NCBI GenBank assembly: GCA_963210315.1
Contig: OY723246.1
Location: 2,108,001 to 2,172,000, forward strand
Reading direction: 5' to 3'
Origin: Rhynchopus euleeides
Taxonomy: Eukaryota; Euglenozoa; Diplonemea; Diplonemida; Diplonemidae
Length of the DNA stretch: 64,000 nt
Below are positions 56,721-64,000 of the stretch, piece by piece. The notes under the pieces are model-generated. The model had not been told where the DNA came from. It did no database searches and was given only the letters and a program-made list of their open reading frames with translations. Each line of letters starts with the position of its first letter. Position 1 is the first letter of the stretch. Both the position numbers and the translations under genes were made by a program.

Positions 56721-56770
56721 AAAAAGAAACCAAAGCAAAAAGTGCCGAACAAAGCGCAGTGACACTTTTT
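56702..56770 (+). repeat. B2 repeat, right end of the element
   Basis: 69-bp match to B1, closing the A1-body-B1-A2-B2 arrangement. Confidence 0.9.
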
Positions 56771-57118
56771 GTAGCCTCATGCAATGAAGGAGGAAATGGA
56801 ACACAGAGAACGCAGGTCCGATTTTACCAGGTAGGGCAGCTACCCTACCTATTAAAGTTTTGGGCACGAGCCCAGCGAGATCACTGATAGGGGGTGTCCT
56901 TTGCACAGAGCAGGGCGACCTCAGGACCTGGGCTCGCCGACCTGGGCTTCCCCTCCCGGTGTCCTCGCCCTCGAAGGCAACATAACGCAACAAAAGGGAG
57001 GGTGTGTTGTGTCGGCATGAGGTGGTTGCACAGGGCCTGCATCCTTGTCCAGCACGTACCAGCGACGGGTGGGGCAGCAGGATAGTGGCACCCTGGTATC
57101 AACCCCGCACGTTAAACC
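56771..57118. other. Interval between two mobile elements
   Basis: No gene. Contains AGGTAGGGCAGCTACCCTAC at ~56830-56849, related to the palindromes left of the retroelement. Confidence 0.4.
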
Positions 57119-57126
57119 CGTGCAGC

Positions 57127-57684
57127 CAGTGGTTACGCTCCACATGCGGAATGCGGATATCCGAAATCCGTACGTACAGTTTCCACATGCGGATTTCCGC
57201 ATGTGCCTGGGTAATTTTCCCCGCCTCCCCTCCGAGCGTCAACCAAGCGTCAACCCATTTACACTGGGGCGACGCTAACCTAGCGTTACACCGGGTTGAT
57301 GGTCGACGTCGATGAGAGGTTTTGCAGGAACAGATGCTCACTACCGTGGCCTCCGGCGGCTGGGGGGCTCCGACCCCAGACCCCCCTGTAGTGTGCGTCT
57401 CGTACTCCGATCTCATATGGTCAGGGAATCCAACCACTCCAGTAACCTCAGGAGGACGCAGCCAATTCACACAGAATCTGTACGACCACAATGAACAGAT
57501 GTTCACTACCGTGGCCTCCGGCGGCTGGGGGGCTCCGCCCCCCAGACCCCCCATGTAGCGTGTGCCCGTCGAGTGACCAAGTCCTGGGTGGGTGGCCGTC
57601 CGCAATAATTTTCAACTGAAAAAACGGCACGTGCGGTTTTCCGTATGTAATTATTTTTGCGTTTCCAAAACTGCGTAACCACTG
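57127..57684. mobile_element. Non-autonomous hAT-type element
   Basis: 12-bp inverted ends CAGTGGTTACGC and an exact 8-bp target duplication CGTGCAGC (57119-57126 and 57685-57692). Subterminal ATGCGGA/CCGCAT-type motifs lie inside both ends. The middle contains the GCGTCAACCC/GTCGACG cluster and two GGAACAGATG-type units (57329-57395 and 57490-57560) otherwise seen in the Mutator-like copies. 558 bp, no coding. An 8-bp duplication and CAGTGG ends are hAT-like. Confidence 0.85.
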
Positions 57685-57692
57685 CGTGCAGC

Positions 57693-58198
57693 CAGTCGTC
57701 CTGAAAACGCACGTGCGCATGGGGCCCGGCCTACGTGTGGGGTGCTGATCACCTTCCGTCGAGCAGAGCTGATATTTCGGTGCTGGTGCTCCTTCGGTAG
57801 TAGTAGCTCCACCCTGGACCAGGAAACTACCCCCCCACAGGGAGGTTCCAATGTAAAGCGTCTCCCACCGCCCAACTCCACCAATCCCGCCCAACACCGG
57901 CAAAATCAGGTGAGTGGTGTATAGAGTTGTATGTACACCTGGGTTGGCTTGGGTTGGGTTGTGGGCTGCGTACAGGAAGGAAATACTTTTGGCACCCCAG
58001 GCCATTTTTCACTACCCCAGAACTACCTTCAAACTACCTTTTTTTTAGCATTTTTTAGGGTTCAGCCACACCAACCCCTCCTTCTCAGACACGCCCTGCT
58101 GCTGCTGGCACTGTATGTGTGTCTGTGTCTTCATTTCCTCACACCCGCACCCCACACTGCACACGTTGTGCGAAGGTGCTGGCGACTTACTTTTTTAC
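57693..58198. other. Intergenic
   Basis: No gene. CTACCCCAGAACTACCTTCA at 58013-58032 and the following T run match the left flank of the TIR element at 49831. Confidence 0.4.
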
Positions 58199-58356
58199 GC
58201 ACACCTGTGAGCAGAAAATGTCACTCCACCACAGCCAAACGTGCTCCGCACACCACTAGCCTCCCCCATCACAGGAGTTGAGCCTTTGTGCGTGGAAGCG
58301 TCAACGCATCACAAACAAAATACGAGTAAAGAGCGGCTGTACTGGACTGACATTTT
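58199..58356 (+). repeat. Solo A+B terminal repeat, YR retroelement family 3
   Basis: Small hairpin GCACACCTGTGAGC, arm AAAATGTCA, core GTGGAAGCGTCAACGCA at 58291-58307, complementary arm TGACATTTT at the end, with inner CACAGCC / GGCTGT pairing. Same plan as the other two families but largely different sequence. Confidence 0.7.
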
Positions 58357-58600
58357 CCCTTCACTCTCGACGAAACCCCCCCCACACTGCAGGCCCACCA
58401 CACAGCTTCCCGGCTGCCCCCCGGGGGGAACGTAGCACACACACACACACCCCCCACCCCACCCCCGGCCGCTGTGGATGCGGCCAACACCCCAAATCAC
58501 CCGCTCTCTTTGGTGAAGCTGAGCGCCACCACTTCACATCCTCCCCACACACACCCCCCCCCCCCCCCCCATCCTCCACCCCCCCCGCCGCGCTATTCCA

Positions 58601-60610
58601 ATGTTCCGCACCATCGCGCGGAAGATCCGGGGGGCGGCGCTTCCAGAGTATTGGGAGAAGGATGAGTGCCACAGCGGCTGTATGAACTGCGGGCAGTCCT
58701 TTGCGGGGAACTTCCTCTTCGTGCGGCGGCACCACTGCAGGAAGTGCGGCGTCCTGGTCTGCGGGAGGTGCTGGTCGGAGGAGCGGGGCATGTGGTGCAC
58801 CGCCTGCACAGTCGACGGCGAGCTGGACCGCGGGGGCGCGGTCCGCGCTGTAGAGGTGCAGCTCTTCCCCACCTCACCTCTCACCTTCGCCCGGGTCACC
58901 GACGAGCTCGGGGTCTCCCGCATCGCCGTGGCACACACCAACCTCCCCCACGCCATCCCCGTCGGGTCCTACGTCCTCTCCCACAACAGCTCCGCGCCTG
59001 ACTTCCTCCTGGAGAACGACCCCATGTCACACATGCACAGCCCTATCCCGACGCTTCTTGTCATGCCGCGCATCCCGTCGACATACCTCCTGCACATGAC
59101 TGCCATCCCACGCCGCCTCTATAGGGCTATCACCTCACAGGACCCAGGCCCGCCCGAGGCTGCTGCTCCGGGAGGAGCAGGCGCAGCCCCCACAGGCCCC
59201 ACTCTGTACTCCTGGAGTGTGGAGCTGCATCGGGTCCCCTGCGACACCCTGCGGGGTGAAGTTCGCTCCCCGGTGTGGCGGTCTGCGCCTGGATCTGCGG
59301 AGGCAGGGTGGTCGCTCGCTCTCTATGAGCACAGCAGCACGCAGTGGCGCCGCTGGGGGCTCCGCCACGCGGAGAAGGGCATCTTCATCACGCAGAGCGG
59401 GACCTACGCCGCCTGCGGGCAGGGCGCCGACGGCGACGCCGACCCGCTGTGCTGCTCCTCCTCCTCCTCCGCATCGTCGGGGCGGGGCCCCCCCACCTCC
59501 GGAGGGGCGATCAACGCCTCCGGGGGGTGGAGGCGGCCTGCCGTGACTGCCGCAGGGGAGAGCAGCGGCTGGTCTGCCCGTGCGGCGGCTGCGCCGCCGC
59601 TGGATGCCAGCGCTGTGTGCGCCGTGCTGCCAGATGATGTGCCAACCGCGGGGTGGAAGGCGTGCACCTCGTTCCACCGGAGGGGGGGTGGTGGTGGAGG
59701 TGGTGGTGGTGGTGGTGTGAGGCAGGGGGTTCTGACTCCCTCCGCCCCTCTGGTGGCGCCCGGGACCCCCGTGAACACGTCTGCCGCCACGTTTGACATC
59801 AAGGATGTGTCGCTGCGGTTCATCCCTGTCGACACGGAGGGGGTGGCGGCGCTGGTGGAGGAGTCGGCGGCATCCGCACAGCAGGGCAAAAGGATACCCC
59901 TCGCCCCTGCCCCCGAGGAGAGGGACGCGTTGGCGCGTCTGGAGGCTCTCCGTGACAGAGCTGTGCTGAGGCCCGGGGGTGTGGCACGGAATGGAGGTGC
60001 GCCGCAGTTCTGGGGGCGTGTTGCCGAGAAGGTGTCTCGCAGGATGCGCAGCGCCGGCGGGGTTGGGCCGCGCATCGCAATAGAGCTGAAGAAGCCAGGC
60101 GGCTGGGCTGCGGGGAAGCTGCTCGAGGTGCTGCCCGCATCCCACGCGGTGCTGGCGTCGTACCTTATGCCGGCGGAGGCGGGGGGCGCCCCGCCCGCGG
60201 ACCTGCGGCAGCAGAGCCTGCTGTCGGTGGACCTGATTGCGAAGCACTCGGAGATCATCAACACGCGCGCCTCAGACAGGGTGAGGCCGCGGCTGGCAGG
60301 GCTGTTGTCGCAGGGGGCAGGCCGTCTGCCGGCTGGTGGCAGTGGCAGTGGCGGTGGTGGTGGTGTTCCCTCAAAGCTCCTGCTGCTGTCGGGAGGAGGG
60401 GGTGGTGGCGGTGGCGGTGGTGTTCCCTGCTCGGAGGCGGATGAGGACAGCGCGCAGGCGTCGAACTGCCTCGCGAGCTCGAACTCGATGCTGTGCTCCA
60501 GCGATGAGGACTTTGTGGACAGCTCGGCAGCGCTCACCAGGGCACGCCCGCCGAAGGATCGCCGCCCCTCCCTTGCCCCTATCTACGCAGCACAGGAGGT
60601 GGGGTTCTAA
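58601..60610 (+). CDS. FYVE zinc-finger protein
   Basis: 669 residues, single exon. Residues ~20-70 form a FYVE finger: YWEKDECHSGCMNCGQSF, then the signature RRHHCRKCGVLVCGRCW and WCTACT, giving the eight zinc ligands and the basic R(R/K)HHCR patch that binds phosphatidylinositol 3-phosphate on endosomes. The leading W of the WxxD motif is present as YWEKDE. The rest has no recognised domain, with Gly-, Ser- and Ala-rich linkers (poly-Gly near residues 365 and 600) around two more ordered parts (residues ~85-290 and ~385-570). Likely an endosomal membrane-targeted protein. The ATG follows a long C-rich tract (58557-58590). Confidence 0.85.
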   Translation: MFRTIARKIRGAALPEYWEKDECHSGCMNCGQSFAGNFLFVRRHHCRKCGVLVCGRCWSEERGMWCTACTVDGELDRGGAVRAVEVQLFPTSPLTFARVTDELGVSRIAVAHTNLPHAIPVGSYVLSHNSSAPDFLLENDPMSHMHSPIPTLLVMPRIPSTYLLHMTAIPRRLYRAITSQDPGPPEAAAPGGAGAAPTGPTLYSWSVELHRVPCDTLRGEVRSPVWRSAPGSAEAGWSLALYEHSSTQWRRWGLRHAEKGIFITQSGTYAACGQGADGDADPLCCSSSSSASSGRGPPTSGGAINASGGWRRPAVTAAGESSGWSARAAAAPPLDASAVCAVLPDDVPTAGWKACTSFHRRGGGGGGGGGGGVRQGVLTPSAPLVAPGTPVNTSAATFDIKDVSLRFIPVDTEGVAALVEESAASAQQGKRIPLAPAPEERDALARLEALRDRAVLRPGGVARNGGAPQFWGRVAEKVSRRMRSAGGVGPRIAIELKKPGGWAAGKLLEVLPASHAVLASYLMPAEAGGAPPADLRQQSLLSVDLIAKHSEIINTRASDRVRPRLAGLLSQGAGRLPAGGSGSGGGGGVPSKLLLLSGGGGGGGGGGVPCSEADEDSAQASNCLASSNSMLCSSDEDFVDSSAALTRARPPKDRRPSLAPIYAAQEVGF

Positions 60611-62262
60611 GCGTGGGGGTGGGTGTGTGTGAGATCTCAGCTGGTGCGCGTGCGGAAGGAAAGCGGTCGGTTTTGATAAAACAGGGTGGGCGCACCCGTT
60701 CATCGGCAGCTTTCCTCTCTCTCTTTCCTTCGATTTGTTAATCGCGTTGGCGCTTGCAAGGCACCTGCAGGATAAGTGTATGCCGCGGTGCACGATAGAC
60801 TTGGGTGAGCAACCATAGCGCTTTCCACCCGCAAGGCGAGGATGTACAGAGGTGGTCAGTTGTGCGCTGGTCAGTTGTTCTGTGTTCCACTCGAATTCGC
60901 GTGCTTTATGAAAGATGCCACCAGAGCTTCTTCCTCTCTCTGCGCCCTCGTGTGCCAGCTTGGGGCCTGTGTTGGCGATGGCACTCCCTCTGATACACTT
61001 CAAAGAGAAGGCGCTCAGTTACTATGCTGCCTTCCGTCAGTATTTTGTTCGTATTTTAGGATGTGGTCAGCGAACAGCCCTGCTTCAGGTGCGCATCATG
61101 GGATGCATTCTAACGTGCAATGTTGGGGGCCTGGGGTCAAGACACAGTGTTGTTCAACACAAGCAGAAGCCCTCCGCCCCTTTCTCGTTTCCTGGAGTTC
61201 CACTGCGCGGTGGTGGTGATGGCGGCCCCGGTTGGCTTGATGCAGTTTGAACCCATGTCTCTGTACAGTAGTATTGTATCAGGTGTTCACCTGGTGCAGC
61301 AACAACCCTATTACCCTAACGTGTGTGCGGGATCACAACTGTGTGTTCAGTTGTGTTGTAGACTGGAGGCCCGTGAAGTAACCCTGCGAGAATGTGTCAG
61401 TGTATTCGTGCGTCTGGGCCAGGTGCGCATGGTGAGTGTCACCATGCACACCACCGCCTATCTCATTTCAAGTTCGAGCATCAGAGCATCTTGTTTTTTG
61501 CCGGGACCGTGGCAGTGAGTGAGCGGCTATAGTGACACTTCCCCGCTCATCATCGTGCGGGGGTGTGTGCAACGTCAGCCTGACTCTTTGTGACGCAACT
61601 GCAAAACGGCTACCCTCGATTGCCACTGGCCTGCCAGGACTTCATGCCATTGCCAGTGTGCCGGATCCATAGTGATCAACGGCTCCACCACAGACACACG
61701 TGATGCAATGTGCCTTCCGGGCTGTTGACTCTCACACACCCGGAGGGGAGGGTTTCCCAGAAGGTCACCACTGGCCAAGCTCCCAAAAAGACAAAACGCG
61801 CGTGAGTGCGCCTCAAGTGTGTTTATGAAAGAAGCTCTGTCTCGTGTTTTCAGTTTCTTTAGGAGGGTGGGAGGGGGTGGCGGGAGGGAGGGAGGGTGGT
61901 GTGCGTCTTTGTTCCCGTCGCTACATGTTAACTAGCCACGAGCGGCGAAGCGAAACGAAGTCGCGGTGTAACGAAGCAAATCGTCCGGCTGAAAATATAG
62001 GACTCGCACCTTCACGCCGCTCGAGGCATGCTGGATGGGGAGGTCCAATCTTCTCGCGTCAGGAGTGGGATTCATATCTGCGGGCGGAGTGGGGGGGTCG
62101 GGAATGAGGGGGGGGTGGGGGGGTGGGGGGGATGGGCGGTCACAAATTGCCAACCTGCGTCCAACGCATCTTTCCACACCTCTCCCCCCCCCCCTCCAAC
62201 GTTATTTTCTCTTCAGGATTTTTTGCCGTTCTATTTGGTTTTGTTCTCCACGAGGTTTGTTG
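60611..62262. other. Intergenic, no recognised gene
   Basis: No domain-bearing ORF on either strand. A GCGTTGGCGCTT sequence at ~60738 faintly resembles the complement of the retroelement core. G tracts at 61861-61895 and 62090-62130, C tract at 62185-62195. The left terminal repeat of the next retroelement should lie here but I could not identify it. Confidence 0.4.
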
Positions 62263-62982
62263 CGGTTTGAACTGCGCGCGACGATCGCCGCTTTGGCGAA
62301 GCGGGTGGACACGCTAGAGCGCGAGAAGCCCCCCCTCCTCTTGCGGATCCAGCAACTGGAGGTTGAGACTAAGAATCTCAAGAAGCAGCTGGGGGCCACC
62401 TTGGCACCGGAGTTCTCGCCTCACACAGTGGGGACATGGCGGGACCTGGAGGTGCCCGCTATCCGGGAGAAGATCCGGGACAGATGCAGGAAGGCTTTCA
62501 GGGAAGACGCCCTGCCCGTGAACATCGAGGACGCGAAGGCATACGAGTACGACGTCGCCCAGTATCTCAGCACGCTGACGAACACACTGGACCTCATCAC
62601 CGACGGCGAACCCCCAAAAGAGGGCATCATCCGCATGCTGCACTCCAACATCAACCAGCTGACAGGGATAACGCAGTTGGGGCTGTACGGCCCGAAGCAC
62701 CGGAGGGAGTACGTGGCGAGGGCTGAAATCATCGCGCCAAAGGATTTCTCGGAGACAGCCCAGCGGCGCCTGCTGAAAGGAGTGGCGGAAGAGGCAAAGA
62801 AGGAGGGGGAGTCCCGCGGACGGGATGGGAACAGGAGGGACCGTGACTACCAAAGCACACGCCAGCATAGGTCCGCCCCGGCCCACAGCCGCGACAGGAA
62901 GCAGGCAGCACCACCTACGACTCGCGATCGTGACTGGGACAGGAAGGCGCCGGGCGGTAAGCCGGGAAAGGACCGGCAGTGA
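62263..62982 (+). CDS. Gag-like protein, family 4
   Basis: The frame is open from further upstream (62035), but recognisable protein starts near 62263 (RFELRATIAALAKRVDTLER, a coiled coil), followed by FSPHTVGTWRDLEVPAI, equivalent to FSPHVVATWG of family 1. The C-terminal tail is Arg/Asp/Lys-rich (RGRDGNRRDRDYQ, GGKPGKDRQ). No ATG fits well; a spliced or non-AUG start just after CTCTTCAG (62216) is possible. Ends CAG-TGA-CTG with the YR in the same frame. Confidence 0.65.
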   Translation, partial: RFELRATIAALAKRVDTLEREKPPLLLRIQQLEVETKNLKKQLGATLAPEFSPHTVGTWRDLEVPAIREKIRDRCRKAFREDALPVNIEDAKAYEYDVAQYLSTLTNTLDLITDGEPPKEGIIRMLHSNINQLTGITQLGLYGPKHRREYVARAEIIAPKDFSETAQRRLLKGVAEEAKKEGESRGRDGNRRDRDYQSTRQHRSAPAHSRDRKQAAPPTTRDRDWDRKAPGGKPGKDRQ

Positions 62983-63018
62983 CTGGCCTTGAGGCCAGCC
63001 CATCCGCCTCCCGCACCG

Positions 63019-63942
63019 ATGCAGCGGGAAGCGACAGAACCCCCCCTGACAACAACTCAGCGAGAGAAGGTTTTAAATTCGGCAAGGCAGACACTGGCGG
63101 ACTGCCTCTCGGAGTCATATTGGCGCAGCATCAGGAGCTGCTACAGACGGTACCGAAGGTTCAAGGAAAACTGGGAAAAGGGGCGGGGGTGGATCCCCCA
63201 CGACATGGCAATCATCCTCTGGACGGCAAAACTCCGATGCATCGACTCGAGGACACGGAGCACAGCGCTGCAGTACACGGTCAACATCGGAGCGGCACTG
63301 AAGCGATACGAGGGGGTGCAGCTCGGGGTGAGCCAGGAACTCATGGATTACAGAAGGGGACTCAAAAAGCAGGGTGCTTTGCGGGCCCAGCAGCAGAAGC
63401 CACCTGCAACGGCGGCGGAGGTGGAAGACATCATCGAAGCGGAGAGGCGGAGTTTAGTACAGCTGGCCATCTCAATCTGCTGGGCGGGGGCGGCGCGTCT
63501 GGCAGACGTGCGGGGGCTGTTGGCAAAGGAGTTGCGTATCCGGGCGGACGGGGTGGTGGCGGTGCAGTGGTGCAACACAAAGGGGGACCCATGGAAGCTC
63601 GGTCGTTTCACGGGTCTGGAGCTGCCACCAAAACAGCTCGGACGTCTCCGCCGCCTGCTGTCATCCACAACGAGCCCTCTGCAGTGCCTTTTCGAGGGGG
63701 TGTCTTACCACAAGGTGGCGAGGGCGGTGAAACGCATCAACCCTGCTCTGACCCCGCATTCACTACGTCGGGGGGCGATACATCACTTGGCCCTGCAGGG
63801 GACGCCGTTGGACGACATCCAAACACTGAGCAGACACGCAACAAAGGAGGCCATGTTGAGGTACTGCCCGACAGCGGCGCTGGAGCAGGTGTCACGCACA
63901 GCAGCCACGTCCCGAAAAATGCGCGGAACGGGGACACAGTGA
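63019..63942 (+). CDS. Tyrosine recombinase, family 4
   Basis: 307 residues from ATG 63019, or joined to Gag through the TGA at 62980-62982 (the frame between is open). The core-binding half has YWRSIRSCYRRYRRFKENW. The catalytic half has Arg in CWAGAARLADVRGL, HSLRRGAIHHLAL, SRHATKEAML and Tyr in LRYCPTAAL. All catalytic residues are present and no stop interrupts it, so this copy may be functional. Confidence 0.8.
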   Translation: MQREATEPPLTTTQREKVLNSARQTLADCLSESYWRSIRSCYRRYRRFKENWEKGRGWIPHDMAIILWTAKLRCIDSRTRSTALQYTVNIGAALKRYEGVQLGVSQELMDYRRGLKKQGALRAQQQKPPATAAEVEDIIEAERRSLVQLAISICWAGAARLADVRGLLAKELRIRADGVVAVQWCNTKGDPWKLGRFTGLELPPKQLGRLRRLLSSTTSPLQCLFEGVSYHKVARAVKRINPALTPHSLRRGAIHHLALQGTPLDDIQTLSRHATKEAMLRYCPTAALEQVSRTAATSRKMRGTGTQ

Positions 63943-64000
63943 CCAATCACCTTCTGCGGGCAAAGATCCCCTCGCTGTCCTGGCTACCTAGAACGAGAAA

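Larger units (their letters stand above)
52223..56770 (+). mobile_element. VIPER-like tyrosine-recombinase retrotransposon (family 1)
   Basis: 4.55 kb with split direct repeats: A1 52223-52336, body, B1 56543-56611, A2 56607-56720, B2 56702-56770. A1 and A2 are 114 bp and near-identical; B1 and B2 are 69 bp and near-identical. A ends and B begins with the shared GTGTGGAAGCGTCAACGCA. Gene order is Gag, YR, RT/RNase H. A-B-A-B ends define PAT/Ngaro-type YR elements, and the Gag-YR-RT order and size are what I recall for VIPER of trypanosomes. Such elements reverse-transcribe to a circle that the YR integrates without target duplication. This copy has one stop in YR and two frameshifts in RT, so it is probably dead, though recently so. 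Confidence 0.88.
62263..64000 (+). mobile_element. YR retroelement, family 4, truncated by window end
   Basis: Gag followed by YR in the same frame and orientation as in the element at 52.2 kb; the window ends 58 bp after the YR stop, where RT/RNase H would begin. The left boundary is not resolved. The proteins are clearly diverged from family 1 and, unlike it, the YR is uninterrupted. Confidence 0.75.

Noticed and set aside
1-64000. CRISPR arrays, rRNA genes, bacterial operons
   Set aside because: No spaced identical repeats, no rRNA-like sequence, and introns plus FYVE, USP and G3BP proteins show a eukaryote.

Overview
The window looks like nuclear DNA of a GC-rich protist. Host genes have short cis-introns with a nearly uniform GTAT(G) 5' splice site, and all eleven recognisable host genes lie on the + strand. 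Several start a few bases to a few dozen bases after a pyrimidine-rich tract ending in AG, as expected for trans-splicing acceptors. The intact retroelement has the gene order Gag - tyrosine recombinase (YR) - RT/RNase H, which I know from VIPER of trypanosomes. Together these suggest a euglenozoan, perhaps a diplonemid because cis-introns are common; this is inference, not proof.

Layout: 1-1409 is the 3' part of a G3BP-like NTF2/RRM protein. 5132-10944 is a very large USP7/Ubp15-type deubiquitinase. 11.6-15.9 kb holds a Mutator-like non-autonomous element and a hAT transposon. 18.9-22.1 kb carries two EF-hand genes (calcyphosine-like, and EF-hand plus coiled coil). 24.1-31.1 kb is one three-exon gene for a ~2160-residue low-complexity/coiled-coil protein with a WW-like motif. 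33.5-36.3 kb holds a disordered protein and a secreted Cys-rich protein. 37.0-38.7 kb is a decayed YR retroelement on the minus strand. 38.8-44.3 kb carries a conserved 919-residue protein and a DUF4116-type repeat protein. 44.5-51.6 kb is almost continuous transposon: six TIR elements, five of them flanked by TA dinucleotides, one nested in another. 52.2-56.8 kb is a VIPER-like YR retroelement with A1-body-B1-A2-B2 split direct repeats. 57.1-58.4 kb holds small hAT-type and solo-repeat elements, 58.6-60.6 kb a FYVE-finger gene, and 62.3-64.0 kb the left part of another YR retroelement cut by the window end.

The host genes are not an evident pathway; what they share is direction, which fits polycistronic transcription. 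The mobile DNA is the most informative part. Three divergent YR families all end Gag with a CAR-TGA-CTN context, and in the two better preserved ones the recombinase follows in the same frame. Solo repeats from three families keep complementary arms although the arm sequences differ. Paralogous copies give target duplications and one empty-site control for several element families.
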